From Bacteroidales bacterium UBA5429 (GTDB lineage Bacteria > Bacteroidota > Bacteroidia > Bacteroidales > WCHB1-69), in NCBI GenBank assembly GCA_002427605.1, contig DIRT01000029.1, forward strand, positions 44,976-108,975: a stretch of 64,000 bases of DNA, in the 5' to 3' direction. Within the stretch, counting starts at the first letter, position 1. The number at the start of each line of letters is the position of its first letter. A program made the position numbers and the translations under genes. The notes under the pieces were generated by a model. It saw nothing but the letters and a program-made list of their open reading frames with translations. It did not search any database and was not told where the DNA came from. This document shows positions 1 to 8,193 of this stretch, piece by piece.

Positions 1-1697
1 TGTTGCTGCTGTTGCTGTTGTTGTTGTTGTTGCTGTTGTTGTTGTTGTTGCTGTTGCTGCTGTTGCTGTTGTTGTTGCTGTTGTTGTTGTTGTTGAACTA
101 GTTTGCGTCTGGCGTATTCGAGATTGTATTTGGTATCCTGATCAGAAGGGTTGATTTTTAATGATTTTTTGTATGCATCTATACTTTCCTGATACTTTTC
201 TTGTTTCATGAGTGCATTTCCCATATTGTGGTAGGAACGTGCTCTGGTTTTTTTGTCATTTTTTGTGTTTTCTGCTAATTGTTGGAATAGTTTTTCAGCT
301 TCTTCATACTTTTCTTGTCTGTAGAAACTATTTCCTAAATTATACAAACCCTTGGTATGTTGAGGAGTAGTTAGCGTTGATTTGCGGTAGTTGGCTTCCG
401 CTTTTTGATAGAGTTGTGCCGCTTTTTTTAGTTTTTCTTTTCCGAGACGCTCATTTACTTCTCCTCCCTTATTTAATAGTTCCATACCTTCTTTACGAAT
501 CTTTTCAGCCTGTTCATAATCTCTGTTTCCTTGTCTTAAGGCTGCAATTTCATCGATGGTTTGTGCCTGAATTGTCCCAAGTGGAAGAAGTAAAAGGAGC
601 AACATGACTGTTTTGTTCTTAATAAGAAATGAGGTTTGTAATTTTTTAAAGAAAGAAGTCCAGGTTGATTTCACGTCAAATAGTAAAAGATAGATAACCA
701 AAAACAGAATTCCCAAGAGTAGGGGGACCTGGTATCTGCTTTCATATTTACTGAATGTAACTTCGTTTAAATCGGATTTATACATTTTGTCAATTTCATC
801 GGCAATCGTTTCAAAACCTATAGAGGCGTTGGAGGCATGTACGTACAATCCTGCTCCCGCATAAGCTATATCTTGTAGTATCTGTTCATTAAGTCTGGTG
901 ATTACGGTATTACCCTCGTTATCTTTTTTATAGGTTATATTACCATATCGATCAGTAGTTGGTATCGGTTCTCCTTTGGTTGAACCAATTCCAATGGTAT
1001 GTACAGTAATTCCCATTTTGTTGATTTTCTGAGTGATATCCACTGCTTCTTCAAAATGATCCTCCCCATCAGAAACCAATATAATTACTTTTGAGTTCAA
1101 TTGATTTAGCTTTGAGATTTCTCCATCATTTTTCTCATTTTGAGGGATTAGCGCCGCAGTGGCTAAGTCTAATGCGGCAGAAATATCTGTTCCCTGGGTG
1201 TTAATCATACTTGGATTAACGTAGTTAATAAACATTTTAGCAGCTGCATAATCACTGGTTATGGGAAGTTGAATAAATGCTTTTCCTGCAAAAATCACCA
1301 ATCCAATACGATCTCCTTTCAGTTGATCAATAAAACGGGTTAATGACATTTTAGCTGCTCCCAATCGATCAGGCTGGTAATCTTGCGCCAACATACTATT
1401 GGAAACATCAAGACACACCATAATGTCAACTCCTTTTCTTTTTCCCTTTTCAAGTTTACTTCCTACTTGTGGGTTGGCTAATGCAATAATAAAAAGTGAG
1501 AGAACAATCATTAAAATACTCCATTTAATATGTTGCATTTTAGTTGATCGATTCGGCATTAACAACTGAATTAATGGCTTATCTCCATATTGATTGAGTT
1601 TTCTCTGTCGATATTTGAAGGATATAATATATGCCAGAACCAAAATTGGAACTATCAAAAGTAAATATAAAAAAGATTCATGTTCAAAACGAAACAT
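1..1697 (-). CDS. BatB-BatC fusion (VWA + TPR), runs off left edge
   Basis: Partial gene, at least 565 residues, ATG at 1697 and open to the window edge. Residues about 1-80 carry two membrane segments; a von Willebrand A domain follows with the MIDAS motif DVSNS (D97). A third membrane segment lies near 320-340. In ordinary Bat operons BatB would stop here, but the frame runs on through a hydrophobic stretch that looks like a BatC signal peptide (M365, LLLLLLP) into TPR-like helices and then a run of 31 or more glutamines from residue 535. I checked the junction codon by codon and found no stop. It lies 17 bp after batA, same strand, so it is cotranscribed. Bat proteins are linked to oxygen and stress tolerance in Bacteroides; the exact role is unsettled. 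An internal start at 605 could also yield separate BatC. Confidence 0.85.
   Translation of the reverse strand, partial: MFRFEHESFLYLLLIVPILVLAYIISFKYRQRKLNQYGDKPLIQLLMPNRSTKMQHIKWSILMIVLSLFIIALANPQVGSKLEKGKRKGVDIMVCLDVSNSMLAQDYQPDRLGAAKMSLTRFIDQLKGDRIGLVIFAGKAFIQLPITSDYAAAKMFINYVNPSMINTQGTDISAALDLATAALIPQNEKNDGEISKLNQLNSKVIILVSDGEDHFEEAVDITQKINKMGITVHTIGIGSTKGEPIPTTDRYGNITYKKDNEGNTVITRLNEQILQDIAYAGAGLYVHASNASIGFETIADEIDKMYKSDLNEVTFSKYESRYQVPLLLGILFLVIYLLLFDVKSTWTSFFKKLQTSFLIKNKTVMLLLLLLPLGTIQAQTIDEIAALRQGNRDYEQAEKIRKEGMELLNKGGEVNERLGKEKLKKAAQLYQKAEANYRKSTLTTPQHTKGLYNLGNSFYRQEKYEEAEKLFQQLAENTKNDKKTRARSYHNMGNALMKQEKYQESIDAYKKSLKINPSDQDTKYNLEYARRKLVQQQQQQQQQQQQQQQQQQQQQQQQQQQQQQQ
3..95 (-). repeat. 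CAA/CAG trinucleotide microsatellite encoding poly-Gln
   Basis: Thirty-one consecutive glutamine codons, a mix of CAA and CAG, in frame with the BatB-BatC gene and still continuing at the window edge. BatC proteins often have Gln-rich linkers after the TPR region, but an uninterrupted run is prone to length change by slippage. Confidence 0.95.
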
Positions 1698-1714
1698 AAT
1701 GTCAGATTTTAAAA

Positions 1715-2716
1715 TTATGGGTTTTTCTTAAAAATAAAGTGATTAGAGATAATGTAGATTAAAAAGAGAATTAAGCCTATCCAAAGGAAGGGGGAGAATA
1801 GATCTGATTTGTTTTCGTAAACTTTTTCACTAAGTAATGTTTTTTCCATTTTATCTATTTCAGTATAGACAGCTTTTAGTTTTTCATTATTAGTAACTCT
1901 AAAATATTTTCCTCCTGTACTTAGGGCAATCTCTTTGAGTAGTTGTTCATCAATTTCCGTATCAATATAAACTGGTCCAAATGGTCCGGGGTAGGGTGCT
2001 TTTCCCATTGATCCGGCGCCGATTGTATAGACTTTGATATTTTGATTTTTTGCTATTTCTGCTGCGGAAATAGGGTCAATATATCCTCTGTTGTTAACAC
2101 CATCAGAGAGTAGGATGATGATTTTACTTTTGGCATCGCTATCTCGCAGGCGGTTGATGGCAGTACCCAATCCATCTCCGATTGCCGTACCATCCTCAAT
2201 GACATCAAATTTAACTTGATCAAGAAGTCCTAACAACGTTTGATGATCGCTTGTAATTGGAGATTGTGTAAAAGCCTCACCGGCGTATAACACCAGACCA
2301 ATACGATCAGTGGGTCTTCCTTCAATAAACTCAGTTGCAACCTTTTTGCAGGCTTCCAATCGATTAGGTTTGAAGTCCATTGCTTTCATAGAACCTGAAA
2401 TATCCAAAGCAATAACGATGTCAACTCCCTCTACTTCAATGTCTTTTAGTCTGAAAGATGTTTGGGGTCTTGCTAAAGCGATAATAATAAACAGGAAAGC
2501 TATTCCCAGGAAAACCCAGGGAGTCCAACGGTAGCGTACACGCCAGCTGGTGGATATTTTGTGCAACGGTTCAAAGGATGGAATTGTGAATGAAGCCTGC
2601 ATTTTATTTCTTTTCCAAATTTGCCATGCTACTATTGGAATGATTAATAGTAACAGATAGAAATAATAAGGACTGGCAAACTCAATATCTTTGAGTACAG
2701 ATAGGAGTTTATTCAT
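1715..2716 (-). CDS. batA: BatA, VWA-domain membrane protein
   Basis: A 333-residue protein with two N-terminal membrane segments (about 15-31 and 65-83), a VWA domain with intact MIDAS motif DISGS (D105) followed by the TDRIGLV and LLSDG elements typical of BatA, and a C-terminal membrane helix (about 308-327). The domain faces the periplasm and probably binds a metal and protein partners. The start overlaps the end of the upstream BatD-like gene by 8 bp, and the BatB-BatC gene follows after 17 bp, so the three form one transcription unit. Family assignment is firm; the aerotolerance role comes from Bacteroides fragilis. Confidence 0.92.
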   Translation of the reverse strand: MNKLLSVLKDIEFASPYYFYLLLLIIPIVAWQIWKRNKMQASFTIPSFEPLHKISTSWRVRYRWTPWVFLGIAFLFIIIALARPQTSFRLKDIEVEGVDIVIALDISGSMKAMDFKPNRLEACKKVATEFIEGRPTDRIGLVLYAGEAFTQSPITSDHQTLLGLLDQVKFDVIEDGTAIGDGLGTAINRLRDSDAKSKIIILLSDGVNNRGYIDPISAAEIAKNQNIKVYTIGAGSMGKAPYPGPFGPVYIDTEIDEQLLKEIALSTGGKYFRVTNNEKLKAVYTEIDKMEKTLLSEKVYENKSDLFSPFLWIGLILFLIYIISNHFIFKKNP

Positions 2717-3713
2717 TTGAACCTCCTTCTTGATGTGTGTTGTTATCAGTTTCCTCCGTATTGCTTTCTAATTTTGCTGTATTCTCAACAAACTGTTTCC
2801 CAAATTGAAAAGCAAGATGGTGATCTGATGGTAGTGGATTCCATTTGGCAAACTTAACCAAATCAGCCATTTCAAACATCTTTTCAATACGATTGATCTC
2901 CTCTTTAAATATTGACACTTTTTGTAATTCCATGATAATTTCACTACTTACCATCTCCATAGCAGAAATTTGCCATCTGTTTTCAATATAAACTCTGATA
3001 ATTTCGCTTAATTCGGAATAATATTGTTTGATTTTTCCCGCTTCCCACAATTTTTTCTGATTTAATAGTTCCAGTTCACGAAGTGCAATAATGTGTGCCT
3101 CTTCAACAGGAATCACTTGTTTGACTTCACGAGGATTCTTTCTTTTTCTATTTTTTAAATAACGAATCAATAGATAGATTATAATTCCTATTAGGATTAA
3201 GCTCAACAGAATCACTAATCCATATTTTTTCAAGTAGAGCCACAACTCATGGAGTCCAAATGGTGCTTTTGATATCGGTTTGATATCTTTGTATGCAGCC
3301 GTAGTATCAACAGCAATAGTGCTTACCTGGAACTGCAGTGGATTGGATTGAGCGACCAATAAGGAGTCAATATTAAAAAAAGGAATGGGGGGAAAGGTAT
3401 AGCTGCCGGAATCAAAAACAATAATGGTTAGCTTTTGGCTTAAAATCAATTGATTGTTTTCAAAAATAGTATCTATTGGGGTGTTGGCTATCCAATCAAA
3501 TGGAGTTTCAAGTAGCTCTACAAACTTCTCATCCATTACAGGAAAAAGAATTTGTTGATCTTTAGGAGAGTTTATTTTAAATGTGATGTTTAAGTAGTCT
3601 CCAATAGTAATTTGATTGGTGTCCAGGTGTGCTGTTGCAGTTATGTTTTGTGTATAGCCACAAAATGAAAAGGTGAAAAAGAGTAAAAATATAATAATAG
3701 ATCTTTTTTTCAT
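2709..3713 (-). CDS. BatD-like exported protein with single membrane anchor
   Basis: A 334-residue protein: signal peptide (about 1-21), one beta-sandwich of the BatD type (about 22-150), a membrane helix (about 165-188) and a basic, helical cytoplasmic tail containing LSEIIRVYIENRW, like the tail of DUF4381-type proteins in Bat operons. Full BatD is near 600 residues, so this is the short form normally found just before batA. It is the first gene of the operon here. The upstream neighbour is divergent, so the moxR and DUF58 genes that usually precede it are absent. I see no clear TAnnTTTG promoter in 3714-3828 on this strand. Confidence 0.75.
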   Translation of the reverse strand: MKKRSIIIFLLFFTFSFCGYTQNITATAHLDTNQITIGDYLNITFKINSPKDQQILFPVMDEKFVELLETPFDWIANTPIDTIFENNQLILSQKLTIIVFDSGSYTFPPIPFFNIDSLLVAQSNPLQFQVSTIAVDTTAAYKDIKPISKAPFGLHELWLYLKKYGLVILLSLILIGIIIYLLIRYLKNRKRKNPREVKQVIPVEEAHIIALRELELLNQKKLWEAGKIKQYYSELSEIIRVYIENRWQISAMEMVSSEIIMELQKVSIFKEEINRIEKMFEMADLVKFAKWNPLPSDHHLAFQFGKQFVENTAKLESNTEETDNNTHQEGGSNE

Positions 3714-3828
3714 ATCAACATGAGTAGATTACACTTCTATTTTTATGGTACAGTTCAATAAACGATCTTTTTTAGATTTTATTTTGAATCCTTCCATTTT
3801 AGGAGTGCTTTTTTATAAAGAAAAATCA

Positions 3829-3836
3829 TATTTTTG
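3829..3836 (+). promoter_or_regulatory. TAttTTTG promoter box for the M50-like gene
   Basis: Exact match to the Bacteroidota -7 box, continued by GCAATTG. It lies 25 bp before the ATG at 3861. It also overlaps the in-frame TTG at 3834, which argues against that codon as the start. Confidence 0.75.
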
Positions 3837-3860
3837 CAATTGACTTTATTTGATGTTCAT

Positions 3861-4562
3861 ATGCTTGAACTTACCTTGCGCGGTTTTCCTCTTATCTATA
3901 TATTTTTAGGTTTGGCATTGGTGTTGCCTAAAATTCCGGTTATAGGACCTTTTTTTAACATTATTAACACATTGATTCACGAGTTGGGACATCTTTTGGT
4001 AGCTCTTTTACTGGGAGGGAAACCCAAAAAAATAGAACTCTTTAAAGATAAATCGGGAACTATGGTGGCGGCTATGCCCTCTCAATTTTCCTCATTTATG
4101 GTCTCAATATCAGGATACCTATTTTCATCACTCTTTGCTTACTTCTCATTTTATATGATCTCGGTTAGCTACGAAAAAGGCTTTCTTTTAACTCTCACAT
4201 TAATCTCTTTATTTGCACTGATATTGTGGATTCGAAATCGATATGGTATCATATGGGTGTTGGGATTTATTTTGTTAAATAGTTTTCTGATCTATTGGAA
4301 CCAAATTTACTGGATTAGGGTTGCAGCTTTGTTGTATGCGACATTTATTGGGGTTGAGGCTTTTGTTTCCGCATGGATTGTTTTTTATTTATCTATATTT
4401 AAACCCAAAAATGCCGGAGATGCCACACTGTTATCAAAAACAACCCATCTTCCTCCATTTCTATGGGGTTTGTTGTTTGCTCTTTTTTCTACATTGATCA
4501 CCTATCTGATTTTGGTGCATTTTTTTAACATTCCACCTTTTATCCCTTTTTTACATATATAG
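3861..4562 (+). CDS. M50-like membrane metalloprotease
   Basis: A 233-residue integral membrane protein with about six hydrophobic segments. The HExxH zinc motif (HELGH, residues 40-44) sits at the end of the second segment, as in M50B-type site-2-protease-like proteins. A TTG 27 bp upstream is in frame but lies in the promoter box, so I place the start at ATG 3861. Known members cleave membrane-bound substrates; the substrate here cannot be inferred. It is divergent from the Bat operon and is followed by dnaN, which has its own promoter, so it is probably monocistronic. Confidence 0.75.
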   Translation: MLELTLRGFPLIYIFLGLALVLPKIPVIGPFFNIINTLIHELGHLLVALLLGGKPKKIELFKDKSGTMVAAMPSQFSSFMVSISGYLFSSLFAYFSFYMISVSYEKGFLLTLTLISLFALILWIRNRYGIIWVLGFILLNSFLIYWNQIYWIRVAALLYATFIGVEAFVSAWIVFYLSIFKPKNAGDATLLSKTTHLPPFLWGLLFALFSTLITYLILVHFFNIPPFIPFLHI

Positions 4563-4584
4563 TCATTCTTATAAAAAAAAATTG

Positions 4585-4592
4585 TACATTTG
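4585..4592 (+). promoter_or_regulatory. TAcaTTTG promoter box for dnaN
   Basis: Exact -7 box followed by CAAGTTG, 27 bp before the dnaN start. Confidence 0.75.
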
Positions 4593-4618
4593 CAAGTTGA
4601 ATTAAAACAAAGTATACT

Positions 4619-5752
4619 ATGAATTTTATTGTAAGTCGTGATTCTCTTTTCAAAAACCTTAACGCCTTAAATGGTATAATTAGTAGCGGAAATACTATTC
4701 CTATGTTGGATAACTTCCTTTTCCAGATCGAAGGGGATAAGTTGACACTAACAGCCTCAGATATTGATACTACAATGACTGCTGTGATCCAACTTTCTCA
4801 TGTTGAAGGTGAGGGGTCAGTTGCTGTTCCTGCTCGTCTGTTAATGGAGACGCTAAAATTAATTCCAGATGTTCCGGTGGTTTTTGAGGTTAATGAGGAG
4901 TTAACTCATGTTAGATTTACCGCAGGTCAAGGAGAGTACGACTCTCCCTGTTTTGATGGGGTTGATTTTCCACTTTTAAAACCAATGGAAGATCCACAAA
5001 CCTTTCATATTGATGCTCAAGTTTTACAACGTGCAATTTCTAAAACATTATTTGCAGCAGGTAATGATGAACTTCGTCCCAATATGATGGGGATTTTCTG
5101 TGAACTGTCAGAAGATCATATTACTTTCGTGGCTACCGATGCTCATAAGCTATCCCGTTATAGAAATACAAGTGTGAAAGTTGATCAATTTGCTTCTTTT
5201 ATACTTCCTAAAAAGCCAATGAATCACTTAAGAACTGTATTAACTCCAGTTATGGGTGATGTGCAAGTGGATTATACTACTTCTCCAACATCTAACTTTG
5301 TTAGTTTTGCTTTTGAAAACATGGTTCTGTACTCATCTTTAAGAGAGGGAAGATTTCCGACTTACGAATCTGTGATTCCTAAAGATAATCCTATAGTTTA
5401 TAAAGTAAGTAGAGTAGACTTTTTAAATTCTATCAGGAGAGTTGGAATATACTCAAATCAATCTACTTATCAGGTGAGAATTGGCCTTTCTGACGAGTTG
5501 ACTACTTTGAGTGCTGAAAACTTTGATTTTTCCAACAAAGCTGAAGAGACTATTCATGGTGAGTTAACAGGAGAACCCATGGATATTGGTTTTAATTCGA
5601 AGTTTTTAAGAGAGATTCTTGAAAATATGGATTCTTCTGAGGTTGAACTTCATATGTCTGAGCCTAGCAGAGCAGCATTGGTTTTACCATCAGAAAATGA
5701 AGAAGATGAGGATTTGTTAATGTTGATCATGCCTGTTATGATTGCACAATAA
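4619..5752 (+). CDS. dnaN: DNA polymerase III sliding clamp (beta subunit)
   Basis: A 377-residue protein, full length for the family, with the three-fold repeated clamp domains (about 1-120, 130-245, 247-377). The N-terminus (NFIVSRDSL, IPMLDNFLF, ASDIDTTM) and the C-terminus (LMLIMPVMI) are diagnostic of DnaN. It forms the ring that tethers replicative polymerase to DNA. It has its own promoter. The RNase P RNA begins only about 10 bp after the stop, so the clamp transcript probably reads into or overlaps that gene. No dnaA or recF neighbour is present. Confidence 0.97.
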   Translation: MNFIVSRDSLFKNLNALNGIISSGNTIPMLDNFLFQIEGDKLTLTASDIDTTMTAVIQLSHVEGEGSVAVPARLLMETLKLIPDVPVVFEVNEELTHVRFTAGQGEYDSPCFDGVDFPLLKPMEDPQTFHIDAQVLQRAISKTLFAAGNDELRPNMMGIFCELSEDHITFVATDAHKLSRYRNTSVKVDQFASFILPKKPMNHLRTVLTPVMGDVQVDYTTSPTSNFVSFAFENMVLYSSLREGRFPTYESVIPKDNPIVYKVSRVDFLNSIRRVGIYSNQSTYQVRIGLSDELTTLSAENFDFSNKAEETIHGELTGEPMDIGFNSKFLREILENMDSSEVELHMSEPSRAALVLPSENEEDEDLLMLIMPVMIAQ

Positions 5753-5762
5753 CTGTAAAAAA

Positions 5763-6097
5763 ACGACGGTCGTTCTGTCGCTGCCCGAATGGGGAGAGGA
5801 AAGTCCGGACAATATAGAGCACCATACTTCTTAACAGGAAGGGACTATTTTTAGTCACAGCCAGTGCCGCAGAAAATAACCGCTCCATGTATGGAGTAAG
5901 GGTGAAAATGTGAGGTAAGAGCTCACAACGTAAGTAGTGATACTATACGTGGGTAAACCTTATGGATTGAAAGACCAAATATACCGGGGTTTGAGGGCTG
6001 CTCGTCCAACCCGGAGGGTAGGTCGATAGAGCTTTAGGGTGACTTAAAGCCTAGATAAATGACAGAAGATTACAGAATCCGGCTTATAGATCGTCGT
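5763..6097 (+). ncRNA. rnpB: RNase P RNA (class A)
   Basis: About 335 nt. The 5' end has the universal GAGGAAAGTCCGGAC core (near 5795-5810) and the 3' end has the matching ACAGAATCCGGCTTAYAG-type segment (near 6072-6090). Helix P1 forms between ACGACGGTC (5763-5771) and GATCGTCGT (6089-6097). The internal AGGGTGAAA, ACGTAAGTAG and GGGTAAACC segments match the conserved core. The ribozyme matures the 5' ends of tRNAs. A box resembling TAnnTTTG (TATGATTG, end of dnaN) might be its promoter, but this is weak. Confidence 0.95.
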
Positions 6098-6103
6098 TTT
6101 TTT
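6089..6103 (+). terminator. 3' end of rnpB with U-run
   Basis: The 3' strand of helix P1 runs directly into eight T residues, so P1 could act as the stem of an intrinsic terminator. The branching-enzyme gene starts 10 bp later. Confidence 0.5.
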
Positions 6104-6112
6104 ACTTTATAA

Positions 6113-8125
6113 ATGAAGAGTATGAAGCGACACCCATTAGTAGAACTGGATCCTTACCTTAAACCTTTTGAAAAAAAAATAGTATATAGGTCAAGACGAA
6201 GAATACTTACGGAACTGGAAATAACTCAAGGGAATAAGTTATTGAGGGATTCAGTTAATAATCATCTTTATTACGGATTGCATAAATCTGAAAAGGAGTG
6301 GGTTTTTAGAGAAAAAGCCCCCAATGCTAAAGCATTATACTTAATAGGCGATTTCTCTTATTGGCAAGTATTACCTCAATACCAACTTCAATCTATTGGA
6401 AATGGAGATTGGGAAATTAGGTTGCCTCTCTCTTTTTTATCTCACGGTGATCTCTATCGTATTTGGATGGTTTGGGGCGATGGTGCTGATGACCGTCTGC
6501 CTGCCTACCTGACTAAAGCCTATCAGGATCATGACACAAAGCAGTTTTCAGCTCAAGTATGGGATCCACCTCAACCCTACGAGTGGAAAGCAAATTCCCC
6601 TCAAAAGCCTGATTTTCCTCTGATTTATGAAGCTCATATAGGAATGTCTTCCTCAGAACCTGAAGTCTCAACTTATGTTCGTTTTTCTCAGGAGGTGCTA
6701 CCCAGAATAGCTCGATTAGGCTATAATACTATCCAATTGATGGCAATACAGGAACATCCATATTATGGCTCATTTGGTTATCAGGTTTCTAATTATTTTG
6801 CTCCCTCTTCGCGTTTTGGAACTCCGGAAGAATTAAAAGCGTTGATTGATGCTGCCCATGAGCTTAATATCTCCGTGATCCTGGATTTAGTTCATTCACA
6901 TGCTGTATCCAATGTTAAAGAAGGGATAGGAAAAATAGACGGATCAGAAACACTCTATTTTCATGGAGGTGAAAAAGGACAACATCCGGTTTGGGACTCC
7001 CGCTGTTTCAATTATGGAAAAATGGAGACACTCTTTTTTCTTCTCTCTAACCTGAAATATTGGCTGGAAGAGTTCCGTTTTGACGGGTTTCGTTTTGATG
7101 GAATAACCAGTATGTGCTATTGGAATCATGGTATTGGTGTTGATTTTTTAAACTATACACAATATTTTGATGATAATGTGGATTGGGATGCCTTAACCTA
7201 TCTGCAATTGGCAAATATGTTGATTAAACAAGTCAATCCGAATGCTTTTACTATAGCAGAAGATGTAAGTGGGATTCCGGGATTGGCTTTTCCGGTTGAA
7301 AAAGGTGGGGTTGGATTTGATTATAGAATGTCCATGGGGATTGCGGATTTTTGGGGTAAAGTTATTAAAGAGATTCCTGATGAGGAGTGGCATGTTGGAG
7401 ATATCTTTTTCAAAATGACGGATAAGAGAGTAGAAGAGCAGACTATCAGTTATGCCGAAAGTCATGATCAGGCAATGGTAGGAGACAAGTCCCTTATTTT
7501 TAGATTGATAGATGAGGAGATGTATACCGGTATGGAAGTAACAAATCACTCTTTGGTAGTAGATCGGGGAGTCGCACTACATAAGATGATTCGCTTGGTT
7601 ACACTGACTTTATCACAAGGAGGCTATCTCAATTTTATGGGCAATGAGTTTGGACACCCTGAATGGATCGATTTCCCCAGAGAAGGGAATAATTGGTCCT
7701 GCCACTATGCACGTCGACAATGGTATTTAGTGGATAATGAGAATCTCAAATATGCACAATTGAACCGATTTGATCAATCAATGATAGATCTGGTGAAGAA
7801 ATATCCTATTTTCTTTTCTGATCCCCGTCCTATCATTCGGAATACAGAGAAACAAATTTTAGTGTATATAAGAGGTGAATTGATTTTTATTTTCAATTTC
7901 CACCCTACACAATCTTACACAGATTATGAAGTTTATGCTCCGGAAGGGGAGTATAAAGTAATCTTAAATAGTGATGATGAACTATTTGGTGGGTTCAATC
8001 AATTGGATCCTACCGTTATTTATAAAACTTTTCCCATTGCAAGAGTTTCACATCTCAGACTTTATATACCGGCCCGATCCTGTTTTGTTCTGGCACCTCA
8101 GGAAGTTCAGAATGTAAAAAAATAA
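6113..8125 (+). CDS. glgB: 1,4-alpha-glucan branching enzyme, eukaryote-like GH13_8
   Basis: A 670-residue enzyme that makes the alpha-1,6 branches of glycogen. It has an N-terminal CBM48 module (about 55-140), the GH13 barrel (about 170-560) and a C-terminal all-beta domain. The catalytic motifs are intact: nucleophile D329 in FRFDGITSM, acid/base E383 in AEDVSG, and D452 in ESHDQ. The segment around D329 is the form seen in eukaryotic and Bacteroidota branching enzymes rather than E. coli GlgB. ATG at 6122 is an alternative start. No promoter box is visible between rnpB and the start, so it may depend on read-through. Its partner, the synthase-phosphorylase fusion, lies 45 kb away. Confidence 0.95.
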   Translation: MKSMKRHPLVELDPYLKPFEKKIVYRSRRRILTELEITQGNKLLRDSVNNHLYYGLHKSEKEWVFREKAPNAKALYLIGDFSYWQVLPQYQLQSIGNGDWEIRLPLSFLSHGDLYRIWMVWGDGADDRLPAYLTKAYQDHDTKQFSAQVWDPPQPYEWKANSPQKPDFPLIYEAHIGMSSSEPEVSTYVRFSQEVLPRIARLGYNTIQLMAIQEHPYYGSFGYQVSNYFAPSSRFGTPEELKALIDAAHELNISVILDLVHSHAVSNVKEGIGKIDGSETLYFHGGEKGQHPVWDSRCFNYGKMETLFFLLSNLKYWLEEFRFDGFRFDGITSMCYWNHGIGVDFLNYTQYFDDNVDWDALTYLQLANMLIKQVNPNAFTIAEDVSGIPGLAFPVEKGGVGFDYRMSMGIADFWGKVIKEIPDEEWHVGDIFFKMTDKRVEEQTISYAESHDQAMVGDKSLIFRLIDEEMYTGMEVTNHSLVVDRGVALHKMIRLVTLTLSQGGYLNFMGNEFGHPEWIDFPREGNNWSCHYARRQWYLVDNENLKYAQLNRFDQSMIDLVKKYPIFFSDPRPIIRNTEKQILVYIRGELIFIFNFHPTQSYTDYEVYAPEGEYKVILNSDDELFGGFNQLDPTVIYKTFPIARVSHLRLYIPARSCFVLAPQEVQNVKK

Positions 8126-8162
8126 GATCCATTTTTATTCCGGTTTTATAAAATAAAATTTA

Positions 8163-8170
8163 TATCTTTG
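8163..8170 (+). promoter_or_regulatory. TAtcTTTG promoter box
   Basis: Exact -7 box followed by CAAATTG, 24 bp before the ATG at 8194; it probably drives the large secreted-protein gene and perhaps the transporter remnant and galK. Confidence 0.75.
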
Positions 8171-8193
8171 CAAATTGTAACTTAGTCTTTCTT

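Noticed and set aside
377..607. 76-residue plus-strand ORF
   Set aside because: It is the reverse strand of the BatB-BatC gene and has no promoter or recognisable product.
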